Shown here piece after piece: positions 33,255-41,443 of a stretch of DNA of 48,727 nucleotides. Origin of the DNA: a virus; IMG/VR virus record IMGVR_UViG_3300032287_002670, positions 1 to 48,727 of that record; one strand, given 5' to 3'. Position 1 is the stretch's first letter. Each line of letters begins with the position of its first letter. Position numbers and translations under genes: made by a program. The notes under the pieces were generated by a model, which searched no databases, had not been told where the DNA came from, and saw only the letters and a program-made list of their open reading frames with translations.

Positions 33255-33713
33255 ATGGAAATTTTAAAAGACAAAAAGTTTATTATTGGCGCATTATCCG
33301 TAATTGGAGTAATAGCAATAATTTCTTATTTTAGAAAACCAAAAATAAATTCAGAGGGATTTTTTGGTGCAAATGGTACTCGTAGTTTAGAAACCGCTCC
33401 TGTTTCTGAAATTTCTCTTCCAACAGGACAAAATAATATACCGACAACATTTACAAGAAAAGTATTTACAAATGGCGGAATGAAAAATTATTGTGGTAGA
33501 TACGATATGATTGCAGGTAAAAAAGGGTTTGTTTATAGATTACAAAGCGATTTAGTTAGTGCTTTTGCAAACGCAGGGGCGTTATCAACTGTTACTTTTG
33601 CAAATGGTAATTTCTATAATTCAAATGGAAATGTTATTATAACTCCCGCCCCAACAATAATATCTTATGCAGATTTTAAAAACGCTTGGTTTAATGGTCA
33701 AACTTGTAATTAA
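33255..33713 (+). CDS. 152-aa membrane protein, KKNSxGFF family
   Basis: The span (FIIGALSVIGVIAIISYF) is followed by KPKINSEGFFGANG, as in the 19666 group. Its soluble part is the longest of the family, beta-rich with two Cys (MKNYCGRYD, NGQTCN). The C-terminal ~60 residues look like a small globular domain. Function unknown. Confidence 0.75.
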   Translation: MEILKDKKFIIGALSVIGVIAIISYFRKPKINSEGFFGANGTRSLETAPVSEISLPTGQNNIPTTFTRKVFTNGGMKNYCGRYDMIAGKKGFVYRLQSDLVSAFANAGALSTVTFANGNFYNSNGNVIITPAPTIISYADFKNAWFNGQTCN

Positions 33714-33730
33714 TAATTAAAAATAAAAAA

Positions 33731-33967
33731 ATGGAAAAAAAGTATATCATCGGAGGTTTAGCAATTGTAGGTGCATTAGCATTATTTGCTTATTTAAAAC
33801 CAACAACCGCTAAAAAGAATTCAGAGGGATTCTTTGGAGCAAATGGGAAAACAAATTTTGCAAAAGCAAACAAACCTTGTACAAGATGTAAAAGACCAAA
33901 TGGGACTTACTATACACCAACAGGGGTAGAAACAGGACAATGTTTCAACTACGCAACTTGCGTTTAG
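33731..33967 (+). CDS. 78-aa membrane protein, KKNSxGFF family, Cys-rich tail
   Basis: It has the span YIIGGLAIVGALALFAYL, then KKNSEGFFGANG, then a tail with PCTRCKRPNGTYY and two further Cys (GQCFNYATC). The tail parallels that of 19666 (CAWCKTPSGQMYH). The DNA over the span is also close to 34018, showing recent duplication. Confidence 0.75.
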   Translation: MEKKYIIGGLAIVGALALFAYLKPTTAKKNSEGFFGANGKTNFAKANKPCTRCKRPNGTYYTPTGVETGQCFNYATCV

Positions 33968-34017
33968 TTAAATAAATCAGAAAATAAAAAAAATTATAAA
34001 CGTTAAAATAAAAAAAA

Positions 34018-34143
34018 ATGGAAAAGAAGTATATCATCGGAGGTTTAGCAATTGTAGGTGTATTAGCAATTATTGCTTACTATAATAAACCAAAAAAGAA
34101 CTCACAAGGTTTCTACGGAATGAACGGTTCTTATTATAGATAA
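34018..34143 (+). CDS. 41-aa membrane peptide, KKNSxGFF family
   Basis: It encodes MEKKYIIGGLAIVGVLAIIA, then KPKKNSQGFYGMNG and a short Tyr-rich end. It is a minimal member of the family and nearly repeats the start of 33731 at the DNA level (tatatcatcggaggtttagc in both). Confidence 0.7.
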   Translation: MEKKYIIGGLAIVGVLAIIAYYNKPKKNSQGFYGMNGSYYR

Positions 34144-34177
34144 GAATAAAAAATATTAACATTTAAAATTAGAAAAA

Positions 34178-34315
34178 ATGGACGACAATTTTTATGATGA
34201 CAATAAAAAGTCAAGTAGCACAAGTGATTTAATCTATATTGGATTATCAGCAGTAATGGTATTTGGATTAGTTTATCTTGTAGGACGTGCTTGGAAAAAA
34301 AGCCAAACTGCATAG
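34178..34315 (+). CDS. 45-aa single-pass membrane peptide
   Basis: An acidic, Ser-rich start (MDDNFYDDNKKSSSTSD) precedes one span (LIYIGLSAVMVFGLVYLV) and GRAWKKSQTA. It is a paralog of the 36-aa peptide at 33125. Gene order 33125-33255 here resembles 34178-34322 as a duplicated unit. Confidence 0.65.
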   Translation: MDDNFYDDNKKSSSTSDLIYIGLSAVMVFGLVYLVGRAWKKSQTA

Positions 34316-34321
34316 GTAAAA

Positions 34322-34729
34322 ATGGTTTCAATTCCGCACCCTAAATATAAATTTAAGGAAGATTTTACGGCAAAGTTATGTACTAACTTTTACGAATCTT
34401 ATTCAACCAAAAAACCTTGTAATTCTTACGAGGATTTGGTGTTTAAAAAAGGGAATGTTTTTGAAGCAAACATAAACGTAGATAATAAAGACCCAAATAT
34501 CATTTTTGGCTTTGCTAAAATGACACCTTTTGAAGTTCCTTTAAATGTTTTAGAAAAAGTTGATGATTCAACTCCTATTACAGACATTGTTCAAGGCGAC
34601 CCTGAAGTAAATAAAGCAAAAAAACAAGCCATAATTGATGCGGAAGAAAAAAGAGTGAAAATGATGTTTATTATACCAACATTTCTTATATTAGCGGTTG
34701 TTTGGGTATATGGTATCAAAAAACTTTAA
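34322..34729 (+). CDS. SH3-like membrane-anchored protein (YKFKEDF type)
   Basis: The 135-aa protein shares KYKFKEDF at the start, FKKGNVFEAN, and FEVPLNVLEKV with 21856, and ends in a C-terminal span (MMFIIPTFLILAVVWVYG) with KKL. Two Cys lie in the first half (KLCTN, KPCNS). A small beta-barrel on a stalk is likely. It is a paralog of 21856 with a longer first loop. Confidence 0.7.
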   Translation: MVSIPHPKYKFKEDFTAKLCTNFYESYSTKKPCNSYEDLVFKKGNVFEANINVDNKDPNIIFGFAKMTPFEVPLNVLEKVDDSTPITDIVQGDPEVNKAKKQAIIDAEEKRVKMMFIIPTFLILAVVWVYGIKKL

Positions 34730-34732
34730 CGT

Positions 34733-34912
34733 ATGGAAAAAGTTATAAAGATAGGGGCATTATTAGTAGTATCTACGGGTATTATTTACGCTTCTTACAT
34801 TATGCACGATAATTATGTTAAGAAGAATAAAGATAAGTTCAAAGAAGTTCTACCTCTATTTTCAGGTGGCACAATGGGTAATATAGGGTGTGTAGTACCG
34901 CCCTGTTTTTAA
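34733..34912 (+). CDS. 59-aa N-anchored peptide with Cys-rich end
   Basis: One span (IGALLVVSTGIIYASYI) is followed by a basic segment (HDNYVKKNKDKFKE) and the C-terminus GCVVPPCF, where two Cys flank VVPP. The ending recalls the TTPCPPxC motif of 40888 and 41444. Function unknown. Confidence 0.65.
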   Translation: MEKVIKIGALLVVSTGIIYASYIMHDNYVKKNKDKFKEVLPLFSGGTMGNIGCVVPPCF

Positions 34913-34925
34913 AAAATAAAAAATT

Positions 34926-35246
34926 ATGAGTAAAAATACAATGTTTTACGGATTATTAATAGCAGGTGGATTACTTGCCTATTATGCTTGGAAAAAACAG
35001 TCTGCTAAATCAGATGCAACTGCAAATACCAATTTGAATTCTTCTACAACAGGAACTTTTGTAGATGATGTACCTGTTTCAGAGGCTATTGTTGGTGCTT
35101 TAGATAATACGGGAGGTATTAAACCTGTGAAAACTATAAAAGACAAAATAAGTCAAATAGTTGAGCCTTTAATTGGTACGCAAGTCCAAACTGAAACAAA
35201 TAATGTTAGACCTCAAGGATTTGCAGAAATTACCTACGAATCATAA
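34926..35246 (+). CDS. 106-aa N-anchored protein
   Basis: One N-terminal span (MFYGLLIAGGLLAYYAW) and KKQSAK are followed by a Thr/Ser/Asn-rich linker and a short soluble part of mixed structure (DVPVSEAIVGALDN). No Cys or motif. Family not recognised. Confidence 0.7.
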   Translation: MSKNTMFYGLLIAGGLLAYYAWKKQSAKSDATANTNLNSSTTGTFVDDVPVSEAIVGALDNTGGIKPVKTIKDKISQIVEPLIGTQVQTETNNVRPQGFAEITYES

Positions 35247-35258
35247 ATAAAAAACCTT

Positions 35259-35414
35259 ATGGAAACTAAAAAAATTATAGGAATCGTTATATTAGGGGCT
35301 TCGGTAGGGCTATTAGTTTATCTTTATAAGGGCTTCTTAAAACCAAGAATTGAAGTTGATAACGAAATAAAAGACGGTAAAACTTCTCCAACAACAACAA
35401 CAACAACAAAATAA
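35259..35414 (+). CDS. 51-aa single-pass membrane peptide with poly-Thr end
   Basis: One span (IIGIVILGASVGLLVYLY) is followed by a charged stretch and six Thr encoded by a pure aca repeat (35391-35408), which may vary in length. The stop is 3 bases before the next ATG. Confidence 0.65.
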   Translation: METKKIIGIVILGASVGLLVYLYKGFLKPRIEVDNEIKDGKTSPTTTTTTK

Positions 35415-35417
35415 ACT

Positions 35418-35750
35418 ATGGAAAGTAAACAGAAAAGTCCAAATAAAATTTGGAGAGAAAGCGGGACTTCGTTAAGTTTCGCCGATTGGATTCAAAGAGA
35501 AAAAGACAAAGGTGCATTTTTAACTAATAAAAAGTTTGAAAATTTTGCTAATGTAGATGGAGATATTGATGATGAAACTTGGATTGAGCAAGTAAAAAAG
35601 CAAAATAGAATTAATTTAGGTATTGATTTACCAATTGATGATAAACCAAAGGATAATACATTTTTAGGTTTGAATAAGACGGTTCTATTATTATCAGGAT
35701 TGATTATAATTGGTGCAATAGGATATAAAATTTACCAAAAAAGAAAGTAG
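35418..35750 (+). CDS. 110-aa C-anchored protein
   Basis: A charged helical soluble part (FADWIQREKDKGAFL, WIEQVKKQNRINLG) is followed by one C-terminal span (TVLLLSGLIIIGAIGYKIY) and KRK. A FANVDGDIDD stretch faintly resembles the N-terminal region of the capsid protein. Family not recognised. Confidence 0.7.
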   Translation: MESKQKSPNKIWRESGTSLSFADWIQREKDKGAFLTNKKFENFANVDGDIDDETWIEQVKKQNRINLGIDLPIDDKPKDNTFLGLNKTVLLLSGLIIIGAIGYKIYQKRK

Positions 35751-35751
35751 T

Positions 35752-36537
35752 ATGAATTTAAGGTTAGATACACGATACGAAGAAATGTGCTTGGTGGTAA
35801 AAGTAGCGGTTACAATGCCTACTAAAGTCAGAATTAAAATTTATGACGAGCAAAAACCAAAAATCGTTTTTACCAATAGATACAAGACCGTTAATTCTGA
35901 TTACACTTTTTATGTTCGTATGCCAATTACTTCTAAAAGCATTATAATTTCTGTTTATGATGATAGAAAGGGGAATACTCCTCAAGAACAAGAAAAAAAC
36001 GTAAAAGTTGTTTCGGTTGACAAAACACCTTTACAAAAAAGAATAGATGTGGTTGACATTCACAACCCAACAATAGCATATTTTGTTGATTTTGCGCAGA
36101 GATTTTGTTTCAATGCGCCTTATTTACAAGCAAACAAATCGTATCAATCAGATAACGGAAGTTTTATGATTGAATTGTTACCAACGATAATAGATTCAAA
36201 AGGAAAAGAACTTACAACACCTGCGAGAATATCAAGAATGACGGGTCGTATTCAAGTGTCAAAGAAACTGTTTGACGAATACACAATACCTATGAGATTT
36301 GCGATTCTTTGCCACGAGTTCAGTCATTTCTACGTTAACGAAGATATGCACGATGAAAGCGAGGCTGACATAAATGGACTATTGATTTATTTAGGACTTG
36401 GTTATCCAAGAATTGAGGCGTGTGAAGCCTTTTTAGAGGTTTTTGAACATTACCCAAGTCAGGAAAATAAAAGACGTTACGATAAGATTAAAAACTTTAT
36501 CGACAACTTCGAGAAAAATAATATAGTTTTTAAATAA
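35752..36537 (+). CDS. HExxH metalloprotease with beta-rich N-terminal domain
   Basis: The 261-aa protein has an N-terminal ~90-residue beta-sandwich-like region (VKVAVTMPTKVRIKIYD, TFYVRMPITSKSIIISVYD) and a C-terminal zinc-protease domain. HEFSH at 188-192 supplies two His ligands and the catalytic Glu189, and a downstream DESEADIN at 201-208 supplies an acidic ligand, as in gluzincin or ImmA-type enzymes. There is no signal peptide or span. It sits in the structural block and is the only clear protease motif in the window besides wall enzymes. It could process virion proteins, but target specificity is not visible from sequence. Confidence 0.75.
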   Translation: MNLRLDTRYEEMCLVVKVAVTMPTKVRIKIYDEQKPKIVFTNRYKTVNSDYTFYVRMPITSKSIIISVYDDRKGNTPQEQEKNVKVVSVDKTPLQKRIDVVDIHNPTIAYFVDFAQRFCFNAPYLQANKSYQSDNGSFMIELLPTIIDSKGKELTTPARISRMTGRIQVSKKLFDEYTIPMRFAILCHEFSHFYVNEDMHDESEADINGLLIYLGLGYPRIEACEAFLEVFEHYPSQENKRRYDKIKNFIDNFEKNNIVFK

Positions 36538-36549
36538 AAATAAAGGATT

Positions 36550-37614
36550 ATGGAAGAAATTACTGCATTACCATCAGAATTAATAGCAACGCCAATTAAA
36601 ATGGCATTACCTATCAAAATTAAAGATACGGGTTCTATCATATTAGAAAACCCGCTTGGTGTTCTTGAGAAATTAGGGAAATATGAATTTATTTATGATT
36701 ATAAAGTCAATGTTTCAAGTTGGTGGGATAGCATATATGCTTCAAGTATGCCATTAGGACAAAGTTTAGTTCCACAATCTAATTTATTAAAAGAGGGTGG
36801 TTCAAATGCTAATATGATTGCACCAAGTGGATATTGGTCAGGACAATCTTCTCCGCAACCTGTAAAGGTAAATTCAGACCCACAAGTAGGTACTTTTTCA
36901 AAAGGCAACATAGTAAATGTGCTTCGTTTTGACGGGTCTAATGCTATTATTCAAAACCCGAATTATATTGACCTTGACCCTAACGCACCAAAATCATTTT
37001 GGGCGGGATTAATTGGGGACTTAAAAAATCAAAAAGAATTTAAAATTCCTAAAGAATATTTAAGAAAAGCAGATGATAATTTAGCGGTTACTGTTTCAAC
37101 AGGAATTCTTTATGGGGCTAATATGATTCCACAAATTGTTTATAATTATCCTATAAAAACAATTCCTACAAATCCTATTACTCAAACAATTCTTGAAGAA
37201 AACGCAAGTTTTGTTTTAAGTAGAGATTTTCAGTATGTTTCGGGCTATGGTTCAAGTTATTGCAGTCCTGATGGACTTTGTACTGCTGATATGTCGCCTA
37301 AATATTCTACATTAAAAGCAGGAACAAAAGTTACAGGGCGTTTGTTTAGAGAAATTGACAATACGGCTTATAAATTACAAATGGGAGCAATTACGCCACC
37401 TAATTACAAAGACTATCTTGCAGTAAAAGGCTATGGTTCTCAAGGCTCAATTAATATTCCAATTGAATATTTGAGCAAAGAAGTCCCAACAAATAGTTCA
37501 ACTAATAGCGGTGTAGTTTTACCCGTAGAAGACAACAACAAAAATCTTTTGATGATTGTAGGTGCTTTTTTAGTGGGCTACCTTTTATTTAACAAAGACA
37601 CTCCAACTACTTAA
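36550..37614 (+). CDS. Two-domain SH3-like protein with C-terminal anchor
   Basis: The 354-aa protein has two copies of the pattern seen in 21856: YEFIYDYKV, FSKGNIVNVLRFDG, FKIPKEYLRKAD (about 45-175), and SFVLSRDFQYV, LKAGTKVTGRLF, INIPIEYLSKEV (about 220-325). The C-terminal span is NLLMIVGAFLVGYLLF, close to that of 37627. One Cys pair (YCSPDGLC) is in the second copy. It reads as an internal duplication within a duplicated family. Function unknown; surface-exposed on a virion membrane is plausible. Confidence 0.7.
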   Translation: MEEITALPSELIATPIKMALPIKIKDTGSIILENPLGVLEKLGKYEFIYDYKVNVSSWWDSIYASSMPLGQSLVPQSNLLKEGGSNANMIAPSGYWSGQSSPQPVKVNSDPQVGTFSKGNIVNVLRFDGSNAIIQNPNYIDLDPNAPKSFWAGLIGDLKNQKEFKIPKEYLRKADDNLAVTVSTGILYGANMIPQIVYNYPIKTIPTNPITQTILEENASFVLSRDFQYVSGYGSSYCSPDGLCTADMSPKYSTLKAGTKVTGRLFREIDNTAYKLQMGAITPPNYKDYLAVKGYGSQGSINIPIEYLSKEVPTNSSTNSGVVLPVEDNNKNLLMIVGAFLVGYLLFNKDTPTT

Positions 37615-37626
37615 TAAATCTAAATT

Positions 37627-38307
37627 ATGGCAATTGAAAGACCCTTATTGATTAAAGAGCAAACATCACTTCCTATTAGTTATTTACAGGAAGAAGAAAT
37701 GATAAAACCTATCGTTAAAGATAGACCAACAGGTAAATTTGTTTTCTTATATGATTATGAAACAATAATTTATACTAATGAGGCAAAAACAATAATGGCT
37801 CAATCTAAAGGCAAATTTACTTTACCTGCAAATTCATCATTTAATTTAAAATACTCAAAAGGAGATGTTGTTGATGTCGTTAAGTTAGGTGTTAGTATGG
37901 ACGGAATTGGAAATCAATCAATTATTAATGATTTAAAAATTATTGACGTTCCAAAATTTGTAAAACCATTGTGTACAAGTTTGACATCTTATACAGAAAA
38001 TTGTCCAACGCCTCAATCATATTCTCCAACAATAACAATAGATAATAATTTAGGTTGGTTACAGAAAGTTGCAGACAATACACCTTTAACATTAAAGTTA
38101 GGTACTAATTTTGGTAAAAATCCAAATCCTGCCACGCCTGTTAAGTTACCACCTCTTGAAACGCCTACAACAGATAAACCCGTTATTACAAACGGAATTC
38201 AAGACACGACAGAAACAAAGAGTTTCTTTGATGATAAAAATAATTTACTAATGATAGCAGGGGTTCTTTTAATAGGGTACTTGTTGTTAAATGATAAAAG
38301 CGAATAA
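37627..38307 (+). CDS. SH3-like C-anchored protein
   Basis: The 226-aa protein has KFVFLYDYET, then YSKGDVVDVVKLGV as in the neighbouring family members, a Pro/Thr-rich stalk (about 165-205) with two Cys before it (LCTS, ENCPTP), and the C-terminal span NLLMIAGVLLIGYLLL. The span is nearly the same as in 36550, while the soluble parts have diverged. Confidence 0.7.
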   Translation: MAIERPLLIKEQTSLPISYLQEEEMIKPIVKDRPTGKFVFLYDYETIIYTNEAKTIMAQSKGKFTLPANSSFNLKYSKGDVVDVVKLGVSMDGIGNQSIINDLKIIDVPKFVKPLCTSLTSYTENCPTPQSYSPTITIDNNLGWLQKVADNTPLTLKLGTNFGKNPNPATPVKLPPLETPTTDKPVITNGIQDTTETKSFFDDKNNLLMIAGVLLIGYLLLNDKSE

Positions 38308-38309
38308 TT

Positions 38310-39038
38310 ATGGCTACTAAAACTATTAATGTAAATAAAACTTTAACCCTTGTTTACTTCAATAATTTAATTCTACAAGAATTAAAAAAGAACGGAATTA
38401 ACTGTTGGATTGCAGGAGGTGTTTTAAGAGATTATTTCACAGAAAAACCCTTAAAGTCTGATTGCGATATTTTCTTCCCAAACATTACGGAATTTGATAA
38501 AGCAAAAAAATACTTGCAGTCTAAAGGTGCAAAAACTATTTGGGAAAGCGATAACGGAATGAAAGTTACCTACAAAGGGAATACTTACGATTTAGTAAAA
38601 ATATTTGCTAAAAATCCTATGGACACTATTGCCCGATTTGATTTTACAATTTCAATGTTGGCTACTGATGGTAACGACTTGTATTATGGTAACAACACTC
38701 TTAAAGACTTACAGGATAGAAAATTAGTAATTAATACTATTGTAAATCCTTTAAGCACTTTGAAAAGAGTTTTGAAGCATTACAGAAAAGGTTATACAAT
38801 GTCTGCTGAAGAAACTAAAAAGTTATATACATCATTAAATAATTTGCCTTACGACACGACAGACGATTTATTAAATGCAAATGGAAGTTCAGGACAAGGT
38901 TTAGGTCAACCAAATTATACAGTTGAAAATGTAGCCCCTCCCGTTGTAAAGCCTGATTATTTAAAATATGCAATGTTTGGAGTTCTTGCAATTTTAGTTG
39001 GTTACGCAATATTTAAAAAATCTAATAAACCTGAATAA
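38310..39038 (+). CDS. Membrane-anchored nucleotidyltransferase (poly(A) polymerase/CCA-type head)
   Basis: Residues about 25-135 carry the class II nucleotidyltransferase signature: GGVLRD at 36-41 and the metal-binding Asp-x-Asp in SDCDIFF (Asp51, Asp53), followed by a third strand (YDLVKIF) and RFDFTISML. Family members add nucleotides to RNA ends or other acceptors. Here the 242-aa protein lacks the long C-terminal RNA-binding part and instead ends in one span (YAMFGVLAILVGYAIF). An anchored enzyme of this type among presumed structural genes is unusual. All visible catalytic residues are intact, so activity is likely; the acceptor is unknown. Confidence 0.75.
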   Translation: MATKTINVNKTLTLVYFNNLILQELKKNGINCWIAGGVLRDYFTEKPLKSDCDIFFPNITEFDKAKKYLQSKGAKTIWESDNGMKVTYKGNTYDLVKIFAKNPMDTIARFDFTISMLATDGNDLYYGNNTLKDLQDRKLVINTIVNPLSTLKRVLKHYRKGYTMSAEETKKLYTSLNNLPYDTTDDLLNANGSSGQGLGQPNYTVENVAPPVVKPDYLKYAMFGVLAILVGYAIFKKSNKPE

Positions 39039-39040
39039 TT

Positions 39041-39565
39041 ATGGGAAGTTTTGGAGGAGTTAATATAGATGCTCAAAATTTAGTTCAAACAGTTCAGTTG
39101 GCTGAACAAAAAAAGATACTTGAGCAGGAATTAAAAGAGCAAGAAAGAATGTTCGCATTATCACAATCTTTAACAGATTACCGTCAGGGATTATTAAATT
39201 CTACATTTCCTGACGGACAATATTATGTTACGGCTGATTTTAATTCACAGTTAGTACGTTTTCAAGGAGATGCTCGTCCAATGGAGGGTATGGATATGAT
39301 GCCTACACCTGTGGTAAGAAATTTTAAAAAAGGCGAATTAGTGACTGTTGTTACTTTTGTGAAAGATATGGCTATGACAAAAGTAAAGGTAATTCAAACT
39401 GACACGGGTAATTTTTACGCAGACCAAAACAATCTTTCTAAAACAAAACCTGCTGAACCTGTAATTACGGAATCAAAAGAGGAAACGAAACAGAGAAACG
39501 GAGATAACACAAAAATAATGATAGCGGTTGCTTTTATATTGGGGTATCTTTTAACAAAAGAGTAA
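39041..39565 (+). CDS. SH3-like C-anchored protein with coiled-coil start
   Basis: The 174-aa protein begins with a Gln/Glu-rich coiled coil (about 12-45), followed by QYYVTADF, FKKGELVTVVTF and FYADQNNLSK, matching the order in 21856 and relatives, and a C-terminal span (IMIAVAFILGYLLT). An anchored small beta-barrel is likely, with an extra coiled coil for oligomerisation. Confidence 0.7.
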   Translation: MGSFGGVNIDAQNLVQTVQLAEQKKILEQELKEQERMFALSQSLTDYRQGLLNSTFPDGQYYVTADFNSQLVRFQGDARPMEGMDMMPTPVVRNFKKGELVTVVTFVKDMAMTKVKVIQTDTGNFYADQNNLSKTKPAEPVITESKEETKQRNGDNTKIMIAVAFILGYLLTKE

Positions 39566-39576
39566 TTTACTGACTT

Positions 39577-39861
39577 ATGGCTAATAAAAAAGTATTGATT
39601 ATTGGAGGCGTTGTTGCTTTAACGGGATTAGTCTTTTTTTTAATACCGCCAAAGGCAAAAGTTGTAATTAGAAAAGACGGTTCGGGAACGGCTTCTTTAG
39701 GAGGTTCAACAAAAGAGTTTACAACTGAAAAAAGTGCGGACATTACAACTTTTAATGGATATGAATTACACGCCGATAGTAATAAAATTTGGTTAAGAAA
39801 ATGGGGCAGAGATGTTCTTAATAAAGACGGTTCGGCAAAAGTAGAAATTGTAGCAGAATAA
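39577..39861 (+). CDS. 94-aa N-anchored beta-rich protein
   Basis: One N-terminal span (VLIIGGVVALTGLVFFLI) is followed by a beta-rich domain: KVVIRKDGSGTASLGG, FNGYELHADSNKIWLRKWG. The pattern resembles 46291 (KVVVLDADLENGFATLEL), so the two may be distant paralogs. Function unknown. Confidence 0.7.
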   Translation: MANKKVLIIGGVVALTGLVFFLIPPKAKVVIRKDGSGTASLGGSTKEFTTEKSADITTFNGYELHADSNKIWLRKWGRDVLNKDGSAKVEIVAE

Positions 39862-39863
39862 AA

Positions 39864-40424
39864 ATGGAATCAGGAACAAAAAAAATAGTATTAATAGGTG
39901 GTTTGGTAGTCGCAGGATTAGCAACATTTTATTTTTTGTCTAAAAAGAAACAAAAACCAAGACCTGTTGGAATAATTGACGATGAGGAAGTTGATTTTGA
40001 TTTTGAAAACGCAAATGGCTCAACTTATTCAGGTGGAGTTAAAGAGGGGCTTACATTATCTGTTAATGATTATAAAAAAAGCCTTGAGCAAACTATTAAC
40101 GACAAAACATACGAAAAGTATTTAGGTCGTAAAATTTATACTTTACAAGATAAAGTAAACGTAAGAATGGGTGCGGGAGTTAATAATGGAATTATTAACA
40201 ATATAGCAGGTACAATACCTTTAAAAAAATCATTTATTGGTAAAGTAGTTACGGCTAAATTAGGAGATGATAAAAAAATATGGTTTGCAGTTAATGAAGA
40301 AAACTCAAACCAACTATTTGAAATTAAAAAGAATTTCAGTTGGGATATGATGAAGCCAAAAGACCCGTCTTTACGTTGGTTTAGGTCAGACGTTGTGGTT
40401 GTTAATATGAACAAGAAAAAATAA
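39864..40424 (+). CDS. N-anchored bacterial-SH3-like protein
   Basis: The 186-aa protein has one span (IVLIGGLVVAGLATFYFL), an acidic linker and a C-terminal domain with KIYTLQDKVNVRMGAGVNNG and, at the end, RWFRSDVVVVN. The pattern VNxRxGxxVNNG is close to an SH3b domain, and the same layout occurs at 45262. SH3b domains often bind cell-wall peptides. The two copies lie 5 kb apart. Confidence 0.7.
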   Translation: MESGTKKIVLIGGLVVAGLATFYFLSKKKQKPRPVGIIDDEEVDFDFENANGSTYSGGVKEGLTLSVNDYKKSLEQTINDKTYEKYLGRKIYTLQDKVNVRMGAGVNNGIINNIAGTIPLKKSFIGKVVTAKLGDDKKIWFAVNEENSNQLFEIKKNFSWDMMKPKDPSLRWFRSDVVVVNMNKKK

Positions 40425-40428
40425 GGTT

Positions 40429-40878
40429 ATGAGCAATAAAAATTTAATTTATTTAGGAGTTTTAGCAGTTGTTGGTTATTTATTGTTTAAAAAGTACAAT
40501 AAAATAACTATTACAGAAGCAAAAGAAGTTTTAAATGATTGGAAGAAAAATTTTGATTCCAAAAATCTTGATGGGATAGTCAATAATTATAGCCAAGATG
40601 GTATTTTAGTATCTACATTTGGCGATATATTAGTTGGTAGAGAATCTATAAAAGAATACTTTGTTGGGTTATTTAAAAAAGATAAATTAGGAGTGGTTTA
40701 TTTAGACGAACCTCAAATTGTTAATCTAAATGGTTCAATTACTTTAACGGGATTATACGAATTTAGTTATTCTGAAAATGATAAAATTACTAATGTAAAA
40801 TCACGTTACTCTTTTATATGTAAAAAGATAAACGGAAAAAATTATATTATAAAGCAACATTCATCTGTTGCAAATTAA
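40429..40878 (+). CDS. N-anchored NTF2/SnoaL-like protein
   Basis: After an N-terminal span (NLIYLGVLAVVGYLLF), residues about 25-149 follow the NTF2-like cone fold of the SnoaL/CaMKII-association type: VLNDWKKNFDSKNLDGIV, YSQDGILVST, LVGRESIKEYF, and a final strand ending KQHSSV. These domains bind small ligands or form oligomers, and some are enzymes. No catalytic set is evident. Anchoring of such a fold in a viral membrane is unusual. Confidence 0.65.
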   Translation: MSNKNLIYLGVLAVVGYLLFKKYNKITITEAKEVLNDWKKNFDSKNLDGIVNNYSQDGILVSTFGDILVGRESIKEYFVGLFKKDKLGVVYLDEPQIVNLNGSITLTGLYEFSYSENDKITNVKSRYSFICKKINGKNYIIKQHSSVAN

Positions 40879-40887
40879 AAAAAAATT

Positions 40888-41424
40888 ATGAATAATAAAA
40901 ATTTATTAGTAGGAGTTGGTGTAGCCGTTTTGGCTTATTATTTATATAATCAAAACCAAAAGAAAAAACTTCAAGCAACGCCTTATACAGATGTTGAATT
41001 AGATAAGGTTGCTACTGATTTTGTTAATCAAGAAATAAAAAGAATTTTGGAAATAAATCCTAAATCTGAACCAATTGATGTTGAAAAAGGTAAAAATGAA
41101 ATATTAAATATCGTTAAAGTAGCAAAATCAAATAATAAAGATGTAAGTAGAGCGAATGTTGATAGAATAATTGAAATTATAAGAAAATTTCAAAGAAATC
41201 AAATGGGGGATAATTCTATGGGTATTGCAACACCTGAAGAAATGAGTTTATTTTATGATTTTAGAGGAGTAGATAAATTTACTCAAACTCTTGCTCAAAC
41301 TCCTGCTCAAAATAATCAATATGAATTAAGTTCTGCGCCAAAGGTTGCAAATAAGCCTTGTAAAAAATGGGTTCAAATTAATTGTATAACAACGCCTTGT
41401 CCGCCAATGTGTGCAGAATACTAA
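40888..41424 (+). CDS. N-anchored protein with CKKWVQ Cys motif, copy 1
   Basis: One span (LLVGVGVAVLAYYLYN) and QNQKKK are followed by a helical domain (about 30-130) and the C-terminal KPCKKWVQINCITTPCPPMCAEY region with four Cys. The next gene repeats this design. The Cys motif may be a small disulfide knot at the tip. Function unknown. Confidence 0.75.
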   Translation: MNNKNLLVGVGVAVLAYYLYNQNQKKKLQATPYTDVELDKVATDFVNQEIKRILEINPKSEPIDVEKGKNEILNIVKVAKSNNKDVSRANVDRIIEIIRKFQRNQMGDNSMGIATPEEMSLFYDFRGVDKFTQTLAQTPAQNNQYELSSAPKVANKPCKKWVQINCITTPCPPMCAEY

Positions 41425-41443
41425 AAATTAAAATATATAAATT

